Shown: positions 5,492-9,691 of the stretch, in pieces
Layout of the letters: every line of letters starts with the position of its first letter
Numbering within the stretch: the stretch's first letter is position 1
From: Planctomycetaceae bacterium UBA4655
GTDB lineage: Bacteria; Planctomycetota; Planctomycetia; Pirellulales; UBA1268
Direction: 5' to 3'
NCBI GenBank assembly: GCA_002405515.1
Contig: DHLZ01000122.1
Location: 1-9,691 of the forward strand
DNA length: 9,691 nt
Program-made: the position numbers and the translations under genes
The notes under the pieces: model-generated
Seen by the model: only the letters and a program-made list of their open reading frames with translations
The model's database searches: none
What the model was told of the DNA's origin: nothing

Positions 5492-6406
5492 TCAAACGAG
5501 GGCCGCGACGACGGCGGCGACGCCCTCCTCCCATGGCGGCAGTTCGATGCCGAGGGCGGCGCGGAGTTTGGCGGTGGAGAGCCGGGAGTTGGCGGGCCGC
5601 TTGGCGGCGGTGGGGTAGGCCGAGGTCGGAATCGCCCGCACGGCTTCGGGTCCGGTCTTGAGCGGGAGCCCGCGCCGGCGGGCCTCGGCGAGCACGAACC
5701 TCGCAAACCGGCACCAGGTCGTTTCGCCGCGAGCCACGAGGTGATAGAGCCCCGAGGGAATCGCCGTCTCGGGCCGCTGGCAGCGGTCGATCGCCAGGGC
5801 CGTCACGTCGGCGAGCAAGGCCGCGCCGGTCGGCGCTCCCCACTGGTCGTCGATGACGTCGAGCGACTCCCGTTCCTGGGCAAGCCTGAGCATCGTGCGG
5901 ATGAAGTTGTGGCCATGAGCGGCGTAGACCCAGCTTGTGCGAAAGACGAGATAGCGGCCGGCCGTGGCGGCGGCCTGCTCCCCCTCGAGCTTCGTGAGCC
6001 CATACACGCCCAGCGGCTTTGGCTCGTCGGTCTCCTCGTACCAGCCCTCTTTCGTGCCGTCGAAAACCCCTGTTTTCGTGCCGTCAAAAACATAGTCGGT
6101 CGAGTAGTGCACAAAGAGAGCGCCCAGGCTCCGCGCCTCCTCGGCGACGGCGGCCACCGCCTCGGCGTTGATGCGGCGGCAGAGCTCTGGCTCCGATTCG
6201 GCCCGATCGACGGCGGTGTAGGCGGCCGCGTTGACGATCACGTCGGGCGACTCACGGCGAACGATCGCCCGCAGTTCATCGAGCCGCTCGAAATCAAGCT
6301 CCGGCCGGTCAATCGCGACGAGGCGAGCCGAAGCGAGCGACCGCTGCAGTTCCCGCCCCACCTGCCCGTCCTTGCCAAGCAACAGGAGTTTTGGAGCTGT
6401 GGTCAT
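5492..6406 (-). CDS. rfbD: dTDP-4-dehydrorhamnose reductase
   Basis: This 304-residue protein is a cytosolic short-chain dehydrogenase that reduces dTDP-4-dehydro-L-rhamnose to dTDP-L-rhamnose with NAD(P)H, the last step of the rhamnose precursor pathway. It has the dinucleotide motif LLLGKDGQVG (8-17), NAAAYTAVDRAE (59-70), STDYVFDG (102-109), the catalytic YGLTK (Y135, K139) and TSWVYAAHGHNF near 160. The end PANSRLSTAKLRAALGIELP is also typical. An 8-residue tandem duplication (VFDGTKTG, then VFDGTKEG, residues 106-121) sits directly after the STDY segment. The ATG at 6406 overlaps the stop of the mini-MazF gene (ATGA). Partial copies of both its ends occur elsewhere: 3-prime at 4770-4879, 5-prime at 7867-7949 and 8498-8557. 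No rfbA/B/C genes are in the window. Confidence 0.95.
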   Translation of the reverse strand: MTTAPKLLLLGKDGQVGRELQRSLASARLVAIDRPELDFERLDELRAIVRRESPDVIVNAAAYTAVDRAESEPELCRRINAEAVAAVAEEARSLGALFVHYSTDYVFDGTKTGVFDGTKEGWYEETDEPKPLGVYGLTKLEGEQAAATAGRYLVFRTSWVYAAHGHNFIRTMLRLAQERESLDVIDDQWGAPTGAALLADVTALAIDRCQRPETAIPSGLYHLVARGETTWCRFARFVLAEARRRGLPLKTGPEAVRAIPTSAYPTAAKRPANSRLSTAKLRAALGIELPPWEEGVAAVVAALV

Positions 6407-6597
6407 CGCTGCCGCAACCCCAGCGCCACCAAAAGGCCTGAATCGACCTTTCGCATCGTGTCATCGTTCAGTCGGCCAATGACCCGCAAGATCCGTTGCT
6501 TTCGTACTGTCGCAATATTGCGGCATTTGATGATCGATGGTCCGCCCGCAATGTCTTGAAATGGAAAATCAGCAAGGACGACGTCGCCGCGGCTCAT
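6403..6597 (-). pseudogene. Miniature MazF/PemK-type toxin with internal in-frame deletion
   Basis: The 64-residue frame begins SRGDVVLADFPFQD, the hallmark N-terminus of MazF/PemK endoribonucleases. It ends IIKCRNIATVRKQRILRVIG plus RLNDDTMRKVDSGLLVALGL, the hallmark C-terminal strand and helix (V-R-C-x-N ... I-G-x-L). About 45-50 central residues of the usual 110-115 are missing, and the two ends are joined in frame. The conserved core with catalytic Arg and Thr/Ser residues is mostly gone, so RNase activity is very unlikely. The remnant might still bind its antitoxin. The ATG at 6597 overlaps the antitoxin stop (ATGA), and its own TGA overlaps the rfbD ATG. Ribosomes leaving it could therefore feed rfbD translation, a reason it might be kept open. 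Confidence 0.78.
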
Positions 6598-6836
6598 GCG
6601 CAATCCCGCGAACGTGTCTGGTAGCCCTCGAGATAGGGGTCGTGAGCGTCGTCTTCGGCCATCGCTTCGTTCATTGAGGCTGAGATCGAGTCGACTCCAA
6701 GTAGCGGGAACATTTCAGCAAACGCATCCGCCCGAATTACGACGTATTCCACATTCGCGGAGGGATCCACAGCGCGAGTGATTGGGCGACTGCCCGCTGC
6801 AAGCGTTTCATGCTGCTGTTGAGTGAATGTGATCAT
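6594..6836 (-). CDS. MazE-like antitoxin partner of the mini-MazF
   Basis: This 80-residue acidic protein (ITFTQQQHETLAAGSRPITR, then AVDPSANVEYVVIRADAFAEM) resembles small antitoxins I recall upstream of MazF-type toxins in planctomycetes, with an I-x-F-T-x-x-Q-H start, a D-P-x-x-x-x-E-Y-V segment and an acidic tail ending DPYLEGY. No DNA-binding fold can be named from sequence alone. The ATG at 6836 has GGGAG 7 bases upstream, a good ribosome-binding site. Its TGA overlaps the toxin ATG as ATGA, a classic TA arrangement. It appears full length even though the toxin has been gutted. It begins 33 bases after the stop of the small-gene remnant. Confidence 0.75.
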   Translation of the reverse strand: MITFTQQQHETLAAGSRPITRAVDPSANVEYVVIRADAFAEMFPLLGVDSISASMNEAMAEDDAHDPYLEGYQTRSRDCA

Positions 6837-6869
6837 TGGATGTCTCCCACAAACGTTCGGGTTTGGTCA

Positions 6870-6960
6870 TTATGCCGCATCGGCGTGTTCTCGGTACTCA
6901 AAATCGGTGTGCATCACGAACGGGCGAAACGGCTGAGCCTTCAGGTCGCTGCGGAATCGC
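6870..6960 (-). pseudogene. Internally deleted copy of the small conserved gene at 8574-8798
   Basis: The minus strand reads FRSDLKAQPFRPFVMH joined directly to TDFEYREHADAA-stop. The gene at 8574-8798 has FRSALKAQPFRPFVMH, then about 40 further residues, then TDLEHREHADAA-stop. Both ends are kept in the same frame while the middle is gone, and the start codon is lost. Bases 6911-6950 and 8746-8785 are nearly identical. This is a dead duplicate of a gene that still exists 1.7 kb upstream. Confidence 0.88.
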
Positions 6961-6970
6961 TTTCTCCTGG

Positions 6971-7150
6971 CTAATGCGTGACAGCTGCTACCTCGATGGG
7001 GCGTCGAGGCGGGAGACGAACAACTTTTCTATCGCCGGCAGCATCTTGCCGCTGGGCTTCTTTGACAATGTCGTGGAGCCGGAACCCGAGACGGGCAGCT
7101 AACTGCTCGCGGACTGCTCGCACTTCAGCAACGACCGGATCAGATTCCAT
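6971..7150 (-). CDS. 59-residue partner of the PIN-domain protein, probable antitoxin
   Basis: This short frame begins MESDPVVAEVRAVREQLAAR, continues LGFRLHDIVKEAQRQDAAGD and ends RKVVRLPPRRPIEVAAVTH-TAG. Its pattern (a helix with EVRAxREQLAARxG, then DIVKEAQ, then R-K-V-V-R-L-P) is one I recall just downstream of PIN proteins that have a YLETT start. Function is unproven; antitoxin is inferred from size and position. The ATG at 7150 overlaps the end of the PIN gene by 11 bases, indicating coupled translation. The gene is complete and has no visible defect. It is followed within a dozen bases by the remnant at 6870-6960. Confidence 0.75.
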   Translation of the reverse strand: MESDPVVAEVRAVREQLAARLGFRLHDIVKEAQRQDAAGDRKVVRLPPRRPIEVAAVTH

Positions 7151-7565
7151 CGTCGATCTCCAGCAATTCCTGCGGCGTGCAAATGACCGGGGGCTCGAAT
7201 CCCATTTTACGGCAAACGGATTCGATCCGCGGCCGGAGAGCAGGATTCGCGATATGCCGGCAATTCCAGGTCAGGAGATACGCGACACCGTTGACGGCAG
7301 CTACTGCGATATGCAGTGCATCTGTGGCTGCCTTTGGCGGCAGCGGCACGTCGGCCAATACGCGCAGCCGATCCGCCGCGGCAGCCGAATCACCCGCCGA
7401 GCACTCGCCGATGACAAACCGCGAGACGTACACGGAAAACCTATGCCGGGGCCCAGACCACCACTCGTGCGTGGTCTGCTGGTTCGCAGCAATCCGGAGC
7501 ACGCCGCTGGGCTGCATCGCTAGGTAGCCGATGATCGTCGTTTCGAGATAAACGGTTGGATACAG
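7140..7565 (-). CDS. PIN-domain toxin (VapC-like), shortened, without a standard start codon
   Basis: The family N-terminus YPTVYLETTIIGYLA is encoded at 7562-7518, upstream of the first ATG (7517). It contains the first acidic PIN residue (E8). The only codon that can serve as start after the in-frame TGA (7569-7571) is CTG at 7565, where ATG would be expected, so the start is either CTG or lost. Downstream are FVIGECSAGD (E54), DALHIA (D82) and LTWNCRHIAN (N101), the expected PIN residues. At VLADVPL-PPKAATDALH about 20 residues seen in relatives between these segments, by my recollection, are missing in frame, giving 141 residues rather than about 160. PIN toxins are Mg-dependent RNases; activity here is doubtful. 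It overlaps its 59-aa partner. Confidence 0.72.
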   Translation of the reverse strand: MYPTVYLETTIIGYLAMQPSGVLRIAANQQTTHEWWSGPRHRFSVYVSRFVIGECSAGDSAAAADRLRVLADVPLPPKAATDALHIAVAAVNGVAYLLTWNCRHIANPALRPRIESVCRKMGFEPPVICTPQELLEIDDGI

Positions 7566-7568
7566 CAG

Positions 7569-7719
7569 TCACCCGAGTGAGCGTTGCGATTTGCAAGAAG
7601 TTACGCGCTTTCGCCCAAACACCAAGGCCTCTTTCTCCTCGAACCTTGTGCGAATCCCCAGCGGAACCCGCCGAACATCAATCACGGCCACCACAAGCTG
7701 AGGAGATACTGACAATCAT
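7569..7719 (-). pseudogene. Gutted ParE/RelE-type toxin
   Basis: The ATG at 7719 starts MIVSISSA, then the frame breaks. One base on, in another frame, VVAVIDVRRVPLGIRTRF (from 7694) matches the C-terminal strand of ParE toxins (V-V-A-V-I-D-x-R-R-x-P-x-x-I-R). Some 65-70 central residues are absent and the join is out of frame. The C-terminal frame runs on past the usual end to a TGA (7571-7569), three bases before the CTG of the PIN gene. The start overlaps the upstream antitoxin stop as ATGA, as in living TA operons. The call rests on the short but distinctive ends and their order. Confidence 0.7.
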
Positions 7720-7838
7720 CGGCCAAGCTGCATCAAGCGGGCTTTCGCATCAGGCCATGCAGAAATCGTCGCCCGGCCATCGTCAAGGCGACGAGTGCGC
7801 TCATCGAGCACTTCGCGGTGCCACTCTGGCGACCTCAC
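7716..7838 (-). pseudogene. C-terminal fragment of a putative addiction-module antitoxin
   Basis: The minus strand encodes PEWHREVLDERTRRLDDGRA, then TISAWPDAKARLMQLGR-TGA, which fits the C-terminal part of the small 'putative addiction module component' antitoxins that pair with ParE-like toxins (PEW...E...R...L-D-x-G...W...). The N-terminal half is missing: upstream of about 7845 the sequence gives way to unrelated bases and then to the rfbD 5-prime fragment starting at 7867. A GTG at 7838 could start a 40-residue peptide but has no evident ribosome-binding site. Its stop overlaps the ParE start by ATGA. Confidence 0.65.
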
Positions 7839-7866
7839 ATCGCAAGGTTGACCGCAAAGGCTCTGC

Positions 7867-7949
7867 GCGAGCCGAAGCGAGCGACCGCTGCAGTTCCCGC
7901 CCCACCTGCCCGTCCTTGCCGAGCAACGTCCTTGCCGAGCAACAGGATC
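7867..7949 (-). pseudogene. rfbD: Second copy of the rfbD 5-prime end, with a 16-bp tandem duplication
   Basis: Bases 7867-7927 match 6323-6383 in the intact rfbD almost perfectly (one visible substitution). A 16-base unit (GTCCTTGCCGAGCAAC) is duplicated in tandem at 7912-7943, absent from the intact gene, and shifts the frame. On the minus strand it starts KILLLGKD and covers roughly RfbD residues 6-28. The start codon is missing: the copy begins within 9 bases of the stop of the broken VapC (7958-7956). It separates the Phd/VapC module from the ParE/PIN/MazF modules. Confidence 0.92.
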
Positions 7950-7955
7950 TTCAAA

Positions 7956-8212
7956 TCAACCAAGCGGAGCCTCCAGTCCTTCGGCCTGAGCGAGCCGCTT
8001 CTGGTTGCGGTCGAACGTGAGGAACTGCTCGGCACCAATCACCAGGGCAGCGGCTGCGTGGAGGATGTCGAAGCCGCGGTGCCCGCCTGCCAGGGTGTGT
8101 GTGGCAGAAAGCCGCTTGGCCTCATCGATCACTACAGCTTGATCGCCTGCCGGCTGTGCGCGTCGTTGGCGTACAGGGCAAACAAGAAACTCGTATCGAC
8201 GCACGTCACCAT
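7956..8212 (-). pseudogene. vapC: VapC-type PIN toxin broken by internal deletion and frameshift
   Basis: The ATG at 8212 gives VTCVDTSFLFALYANDAHSR, then QAIKL and TAG (8134-8132). This is the PIN N-terminus with the first catalytic Asp (VDTS). The C-terminal part, VVIDEAKRLSATHTLAGGHR followed by GFDILHAAAALVIGAEQFLT and ending EGLEAPLG, is intact in another frame. It carries the later acidic residues (GFDILH; TFD). About 55-60 central residues of a normal ~135-residue VapC, including the usual second acidic position, are missing, and the join is out of frame. The start overlaps the Phd stop by 7 bases, so it was once a normal phd-vapC operon. It cannot make an active toxin unless frameshifting occurs, and even then lacks the centre. 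Confidence 0.85.
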
Positions 8213-8457
8213 CGTCCGCTGGCTTCTTGAATGATCGCCGCCGACTCCTTGGCGGTGAGGACTGGCTCTGCGGAGCGGTCTCTCGCGACGGCCGGGCTTT
8301 GCGACCAGTCCACGCGGCCGATCGCCCCGACTCGCTCGGGTACTAGGCGAGCCACCGGTTTGCCCCGCTGCGTGATGAGGATTTCCTCACCTGCTTTGAT
8401 CCAGCGGAGCAGGCTTGAATAACGATTGCGGAGGTCTCGAACGGTCGCTTTTCTCAT
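8206..8457 (-). CDS. phd: Phd/YefM-type antitoxin
   Basis: The 83-residue protein starts MRKATVRDLRNRYSSLLRWI, continues KAGEEILITQRGKPVARLVP and ends AAIIQEASGRW. The V-R-D-L-R-N-R-Y-x-x-L-L...G-E-E-x-x-I-T-x-R-G-K-P-V-A-R-L-V-P pattern is characteristic of Phd/YefM antitoxins, which bind operator DNA through the N-terminal half and the toxin through the C-terminal tail. Both halves are present. I place the start at the ATG at 8457, which begins the family N-terminus and lies 7 bases after the TAAAAT of a good promoter, suggesting a leaderless message. An ATG at 8466 and an open extension to 8493 fall in the promoter. It overlaps the broken vapC. The antitoxin is intact although its toxin is destroyed. 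Confidence 0.9.
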   Translation of the reverse strand: MRKATVRDLRNRYSSLLRWIKAGEEILITQRGKPVARLVPERVGAIGRVDWSQSPAVARDRSAEPVLTAKESAAIIQEASGRW

Positions 8458-8464
8458 GTGCTCC

Positions 8465-8493
8465 ATTTTAGTGGCACTAGGACACAAGTTCAA
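8465..8493 (-). promoter_or_regulatory. Strong predicted promoter of phd, leaderless geometry
   Basis: On the minus strand TTGAAC (8493-8488), a 17-base spacer and TAAAAT (8470-8465) form a near-consensus promoter. The -10 ends 7 bases before the Phd ATG (8457), which puts the predicted transcription start on the A of the start codon. It immediately follows the third rfbD 5-prime fragment (8498-8557), so the module boundary coincides with the promoter edge. Confidence 0.6.
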
Positions 8494-8497
8494 ATCT

Positions 8498-8557
8498 CAG
8501 CTCCCGCCCCACCCGCCCGTCCTTGCCGAGCAATAGGATCTTCGGAGAGGTGGTCAT
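8498..8557 (-). pseudogene. rfbD: Third copy of the rfbD 5-prime end
   Basis: On the minus strand this starts with ATG at 8557 and reads MTTSPKILLLGKDGRVGREL, against MTTAPKLLLLGKDGQVGREL in the intact protein. It then diverges at 8498 into the phd promoter and meets a TAG after 26 codons. It keeps the rfbD start codon and begins 16 bases after the stop of the small conserved gene (8574). With the copies at 6323-6406 and 7867-7949, the rfbD start region is present three times in the same orientation. Confidence 0.92.
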
Positions 8558-8573
8558 GCTGTGTCCTGCGGCA

Positions 8574-8798
8574 CTACGCCGCATCGGCGTGTTCCCGATG
8601 CTCGAGATCGGTGACGAGCAGCAGGTCGACGATGTCGAACGTGTCGTCGGGCTGCACGACGACGGTTGTCCGGCCGGTCGACGAGGCCAGGGCGAGCTCC
8701 GGGTGAACGACGGGAATCTCCCGCCCGTCGGCCAAGTGCATCACGAACGGCCGAAACGGCTGAGCCTTCAGGGCGCTGCGAAAGTGTTCGACGGTCAT
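8574..8798 (-). CDS. Small conserved protein of unknown function
   Basis: This 74-residue protein (TVEHFRSALKAQPFRPFVMH, then LADGREIPVVHPELALASST, ending DLLLVTDLEHREHADAA) matches a small family I recall from planctomycetes with the pattern F-x-x-x-L...P-F-x-P-F...L-A-D-G-R-x-x-x-V-x-H-P-E. No function is known to me. The ATG at 8798 is preceded by GGAGAG at a good distance. The frame extends to a GTG at 8855, but that part contains promoter elements. A TTGACA/TGCATT promoter lies upstream. An internally deleted duplicate sits at 6870-6960. The copy here appears complete, and 16 bases after its stop begins a copy of the rfbD 5-prime end. Confidence 0.82.
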   Translation of the reverse strand: MTVEHFRSALKAQPFRPFVMHLADGREIPVVHPELALASSTGRTTVVVQPDDTFDIVDLLLVTDLEHREHADAA

Positions 8799-8834
8799 GG
8801 GCGACTCTCCAGTGGATTTCTGAGGATCAGCCGA

Positions 8835-8862
8835 AATGCACGCCCATTTATTCACGTGTCAA
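8835..8862 (-). promoter_or_regulatory. Predicted promoter of the small conserved gene, overlapping the end of the nucleotidyltransferase gene
   Basis: On the minus strand TTGACA (8862-8857) is followed after 16 bases by TGCATT (8840-8835), leaving a leader of about 31 bases before the ATG at 8798. The TTGACA overlaps the last codons of the upstream nucleotidyltransferase gene, whose TGA is at 8854-8852. The element is a near copy of the one at 9453-9480. Confidence 0.5.
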
Positions 8863-8863
8863 C
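8837..8863. repeat. Left copy of a 27-bp direct repeat flanking the nucleotidyltransferase gene
   Basis: This matches 9455-9481 at 23 of 27 positions, in the same orientation. The core ACGCCC-R-TTTATTC (plus strand) is shared, and the TTGACA promoter box lies at the right edge of both. The two copies bracket the gene at 8852-9421, whose stop codon lies inside this copy. Confidence 0.85.
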
Positions 8864-9421
8864 CAGGCGGACGAGTCGGAGGAAGGCCGGCCGCACTGCC
8901 TTGTGCAGGTGCCGCGAAAAGGCTCCGCCGAGACCGTGCACGGCAATGAGTTCGACGACGTCCGCGAAGTCGCGGTGCATGCGACGGGCGTCCCCCTCGC
9001 CGCAGGCGAGCTTCGACTCGATCAGGGCCGGTAGTGCCAGCACGGGAAGTCCTTCGATCATCACCGCCACATCCTCGTCGGCCGGGCTCGGTAGCAGCAC
9101 CTCGCTTCCCTTTCCGGCCCGTTCGCCCGCCGCCACGAACTGCAGCGGGATCCCGCCCGAATCGCGAAACTCACGGGCCTGTTCATCCCATCTGAATCCC
9201 GCTGCGGTAAGCGCTTCGCGGATTGCGGTCATGTCTTCGGTCCGCACCAGGAGATCGACATCGACCGTGTTTCGCCGGTATCCGTGCAGGCACACCGCCA
9301 CTCCCCCAATGACAGTGTGAGGCACACCGGCCGCAGCCAAAGCCTCGTGGCATGCGGCGGCTGCTTGCCAGATCGGCTCACTCCCGAGCATCGAGTAGGT
9401 TTCCTGGGCGGTGGTCGTCAT
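8852..9421 (-). CDS. Nucleotidyltransferase-fold protein (AbiEii/MNT-superfamily-like)
   Basis: This 189-residue protein has VIGGVAVCLHGYRRNTVDVD at 37-56. That is the nucleotidyltransferase pattern GG...HG..R-x-T-x-D-V-D with Asp pair D54/D56, as in AbiEii-like and related stand-alone nucleotidyltransferases. Helical segments follow, including LPALIESKLACGEGDARRMH and an RDFADVVELI region (K/R-x-x-D-x-x-D-x-x-x-L) common in this group. Relatives act as NTP-transferring toxins or as sugar- or antibiotic-modifying enzymes, so substrate and role are open. The ATG at 9421 follows a TTGACA/TACACT promoter with a leader of about 25 bases and a weak AGGT. Its last residues (VRLVDT) and stop are supplied by the 27-bp repeat, so the natural C-terminus may have been replaced. 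Confidence 0.8.
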   Translation of the reverse strand: MTTTAQETYSMLGSEPIWQAAAACHEALAAAGVPHTVIGGVAVCLHGYRRNTVDVDLLVRTEDMTAIREALTAAGFRWDEQAREFRDSGGIPLQFVAAGERAGKGSEVLLPSPADEDVAVMIEGLPVLALPALIESKLACGEGDARRMHRDFADVVELIAVHGLGGAFSRHLHKAVRPAFLRLVRLVDT

Positions 9422-9452
9422 CGTGTTTGTTTACCTGCGGTCGCTATCAATA

Positions 9453-9480
9453 AGTGTACGCCCGTTTATTCTCCTGTCAA
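9453..9480 (-). promoter_or_regulatory. Predicted promoter of the nucleotidyltransferase gene
   Basis: On the minus strand TTGACA (9480-9475) is followed after 16 bases by TACACT (9458-9453). It shares both hexamers with the promoter at 5434-5460 and most of its spacer with the one at 8835-8862. Confidence 0.55.
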
Positions 9481-9481
9481 C
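9455..9481. repeat. Right copy of the 27-bp direct repeat
   Basis: This partner of 8837-8863 has four substitutions over 27 bases. It overlaps the promoter of the nucleotidyltransferase gene. The repeat carries a promoter at the entrance and, at the other copy, both the stop codon and the next promoter, so each copy could serve as a cassette joint. Confidence 0.85.
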
Positions 9482-9562
9482 GTCGCCCATCGCGGGGGTT
9501 ACTACCTCGAGCACAATGTTGTTGACAGTGGTTTTCGGTTGACTGAGCGCCACCACGGTCCG

Positions 9563-9582
9563 ACGGGAGCCCGAGGCGCGAG
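9563..9582. repeat. Dispersed repeat related to the 1261-1280 element
   Basis: ACGGGAGCCCGAGGCGCGAG differs at one position from 1261-1280. It lies in the right-hand 210 bases (9482-9691), where I find no credible gene; open frames there are low-complexity and have no recognisable domain. The same core forms the inverted and tandem repeats at 1260-1568, 8 kb away, so it is a genome-dispersed element. Confidence 0.65.
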
Positions 9583-9691
9583 TTGCCCTGCAGGCGTTTG
9601 CTGGAAATGCCCGGAAGCGCGCGGGGCAAGACGAGACGGGGGGAAGTGGCGAGCTTAGGGCCGGGTGAGTTGGAAAAACGGCGGACACGAC

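Noticed and set aside
5435..6559. Long plus-strand open frame (374 codons)
   Set aside because: It is antisense to rfbD and the mini-MazF, is low in complexity and has no family resemblance.
8799..8855. GTG start giving a 93-residue version of the small conserved protein
   Set aside because: The extension contains the promoter elements and repeat; the ATG at 8798 has a proper GGAGAG site.
9431..9688. Minus-strand open frame at the right end
   Set aside because: Ser/Pro/Arg-rich shadow across a promoter and dispersed repeat, with no ribosome-binding site or domain.
9640..9691. Possible insertion-sequence end
   Set aside because: The sequence at the edge looks repeat-like, but no transposase or matching inverted end is in the window.

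Overview
The window is GC-rich and looks like an accessory region of a bacterial chromosome, most likely from Planctomycetota. This rests on the GC-rich codon use, the unusual sugar nucleotidyltransferase lacking the usual signature, and a dispersed GGAAGCCCGAGGCGCGAG-type repeat of a kind I recall from that phylum. No rRNA or tRNA gene, transposase, phage gene or CRISPR array was seen. Nearly everything reads on the minus strand, so transcription order runs from high to low coordinates; only one gene pair (3954-4678) is on the plus strand.

Two housekeeping-like genes of sugar-nucleotide metabolism form the backbone: a GalU-like nucleotidyltransferase (1612-2487) and dTDP-4-dehydrorhamnose reductase rfbD/rmlD (5492-6406). 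Small toxin-antitoxin (TA) or TA-like modules are packed around them. In transcription order from the right these are: a nucleotidyltransferase-fold gene (8852-9421); a small conserved gene (8574-8798); Phd antitoxin and a broken VapC (8457-7956); a ParE-type antitoxin tail and a gutted ParE (7838-7569); a PIN toxin and a 59-aa partner (7565-6971); a remnant of the small conserved gene (6960-6870); a MazE-like antitoxin and a miniature MazF (6836-6403); rfbD; a DUF6883-like/DUF4926-like pair (5425-4900); the plus-strand MNT-HEPN pair (3954-4678); a DUF4143 ATPase overlapping the GalU-like gene (3827-1612); a repeat-rich spacer (1123-1611); a second MNT-HEPN pair (1122-365); and a small unknown gene (262-23).

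Two patterns stand out. First, modules are bounded by partial copies of the end of the neighbouring backbone gene. Two extra 5-prime ends of rfbD lie upstream of the real one, an extra rfbD 3-prime end lies after the DUF6883/DUF4926 pair, and a short extra GalU 3-prime end lies after an MNT-HEPN pair. Each fragment begins 0 to about 21 bases after the stop codon of a module gene, and the backbone gene itself stays intact. Repeated single-crossover integration of circles carrying a piece of the host gene would give this layout.

Second, most toxin genes in the rfbD-upstream half (MazF, ParE, both PIN toxins), and the second copy of the small conserved gene, have lost their middle while keeping both ends. 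Three of the four antitoxin partners look whole. Several modules also have a -10 hexamer only 7-8 bases before the ATG, which implies leaderless mRNAs. The locus therefore reads as an accretion site and graveyard for TA cassettes around a sugar-nucleotide gene pair.
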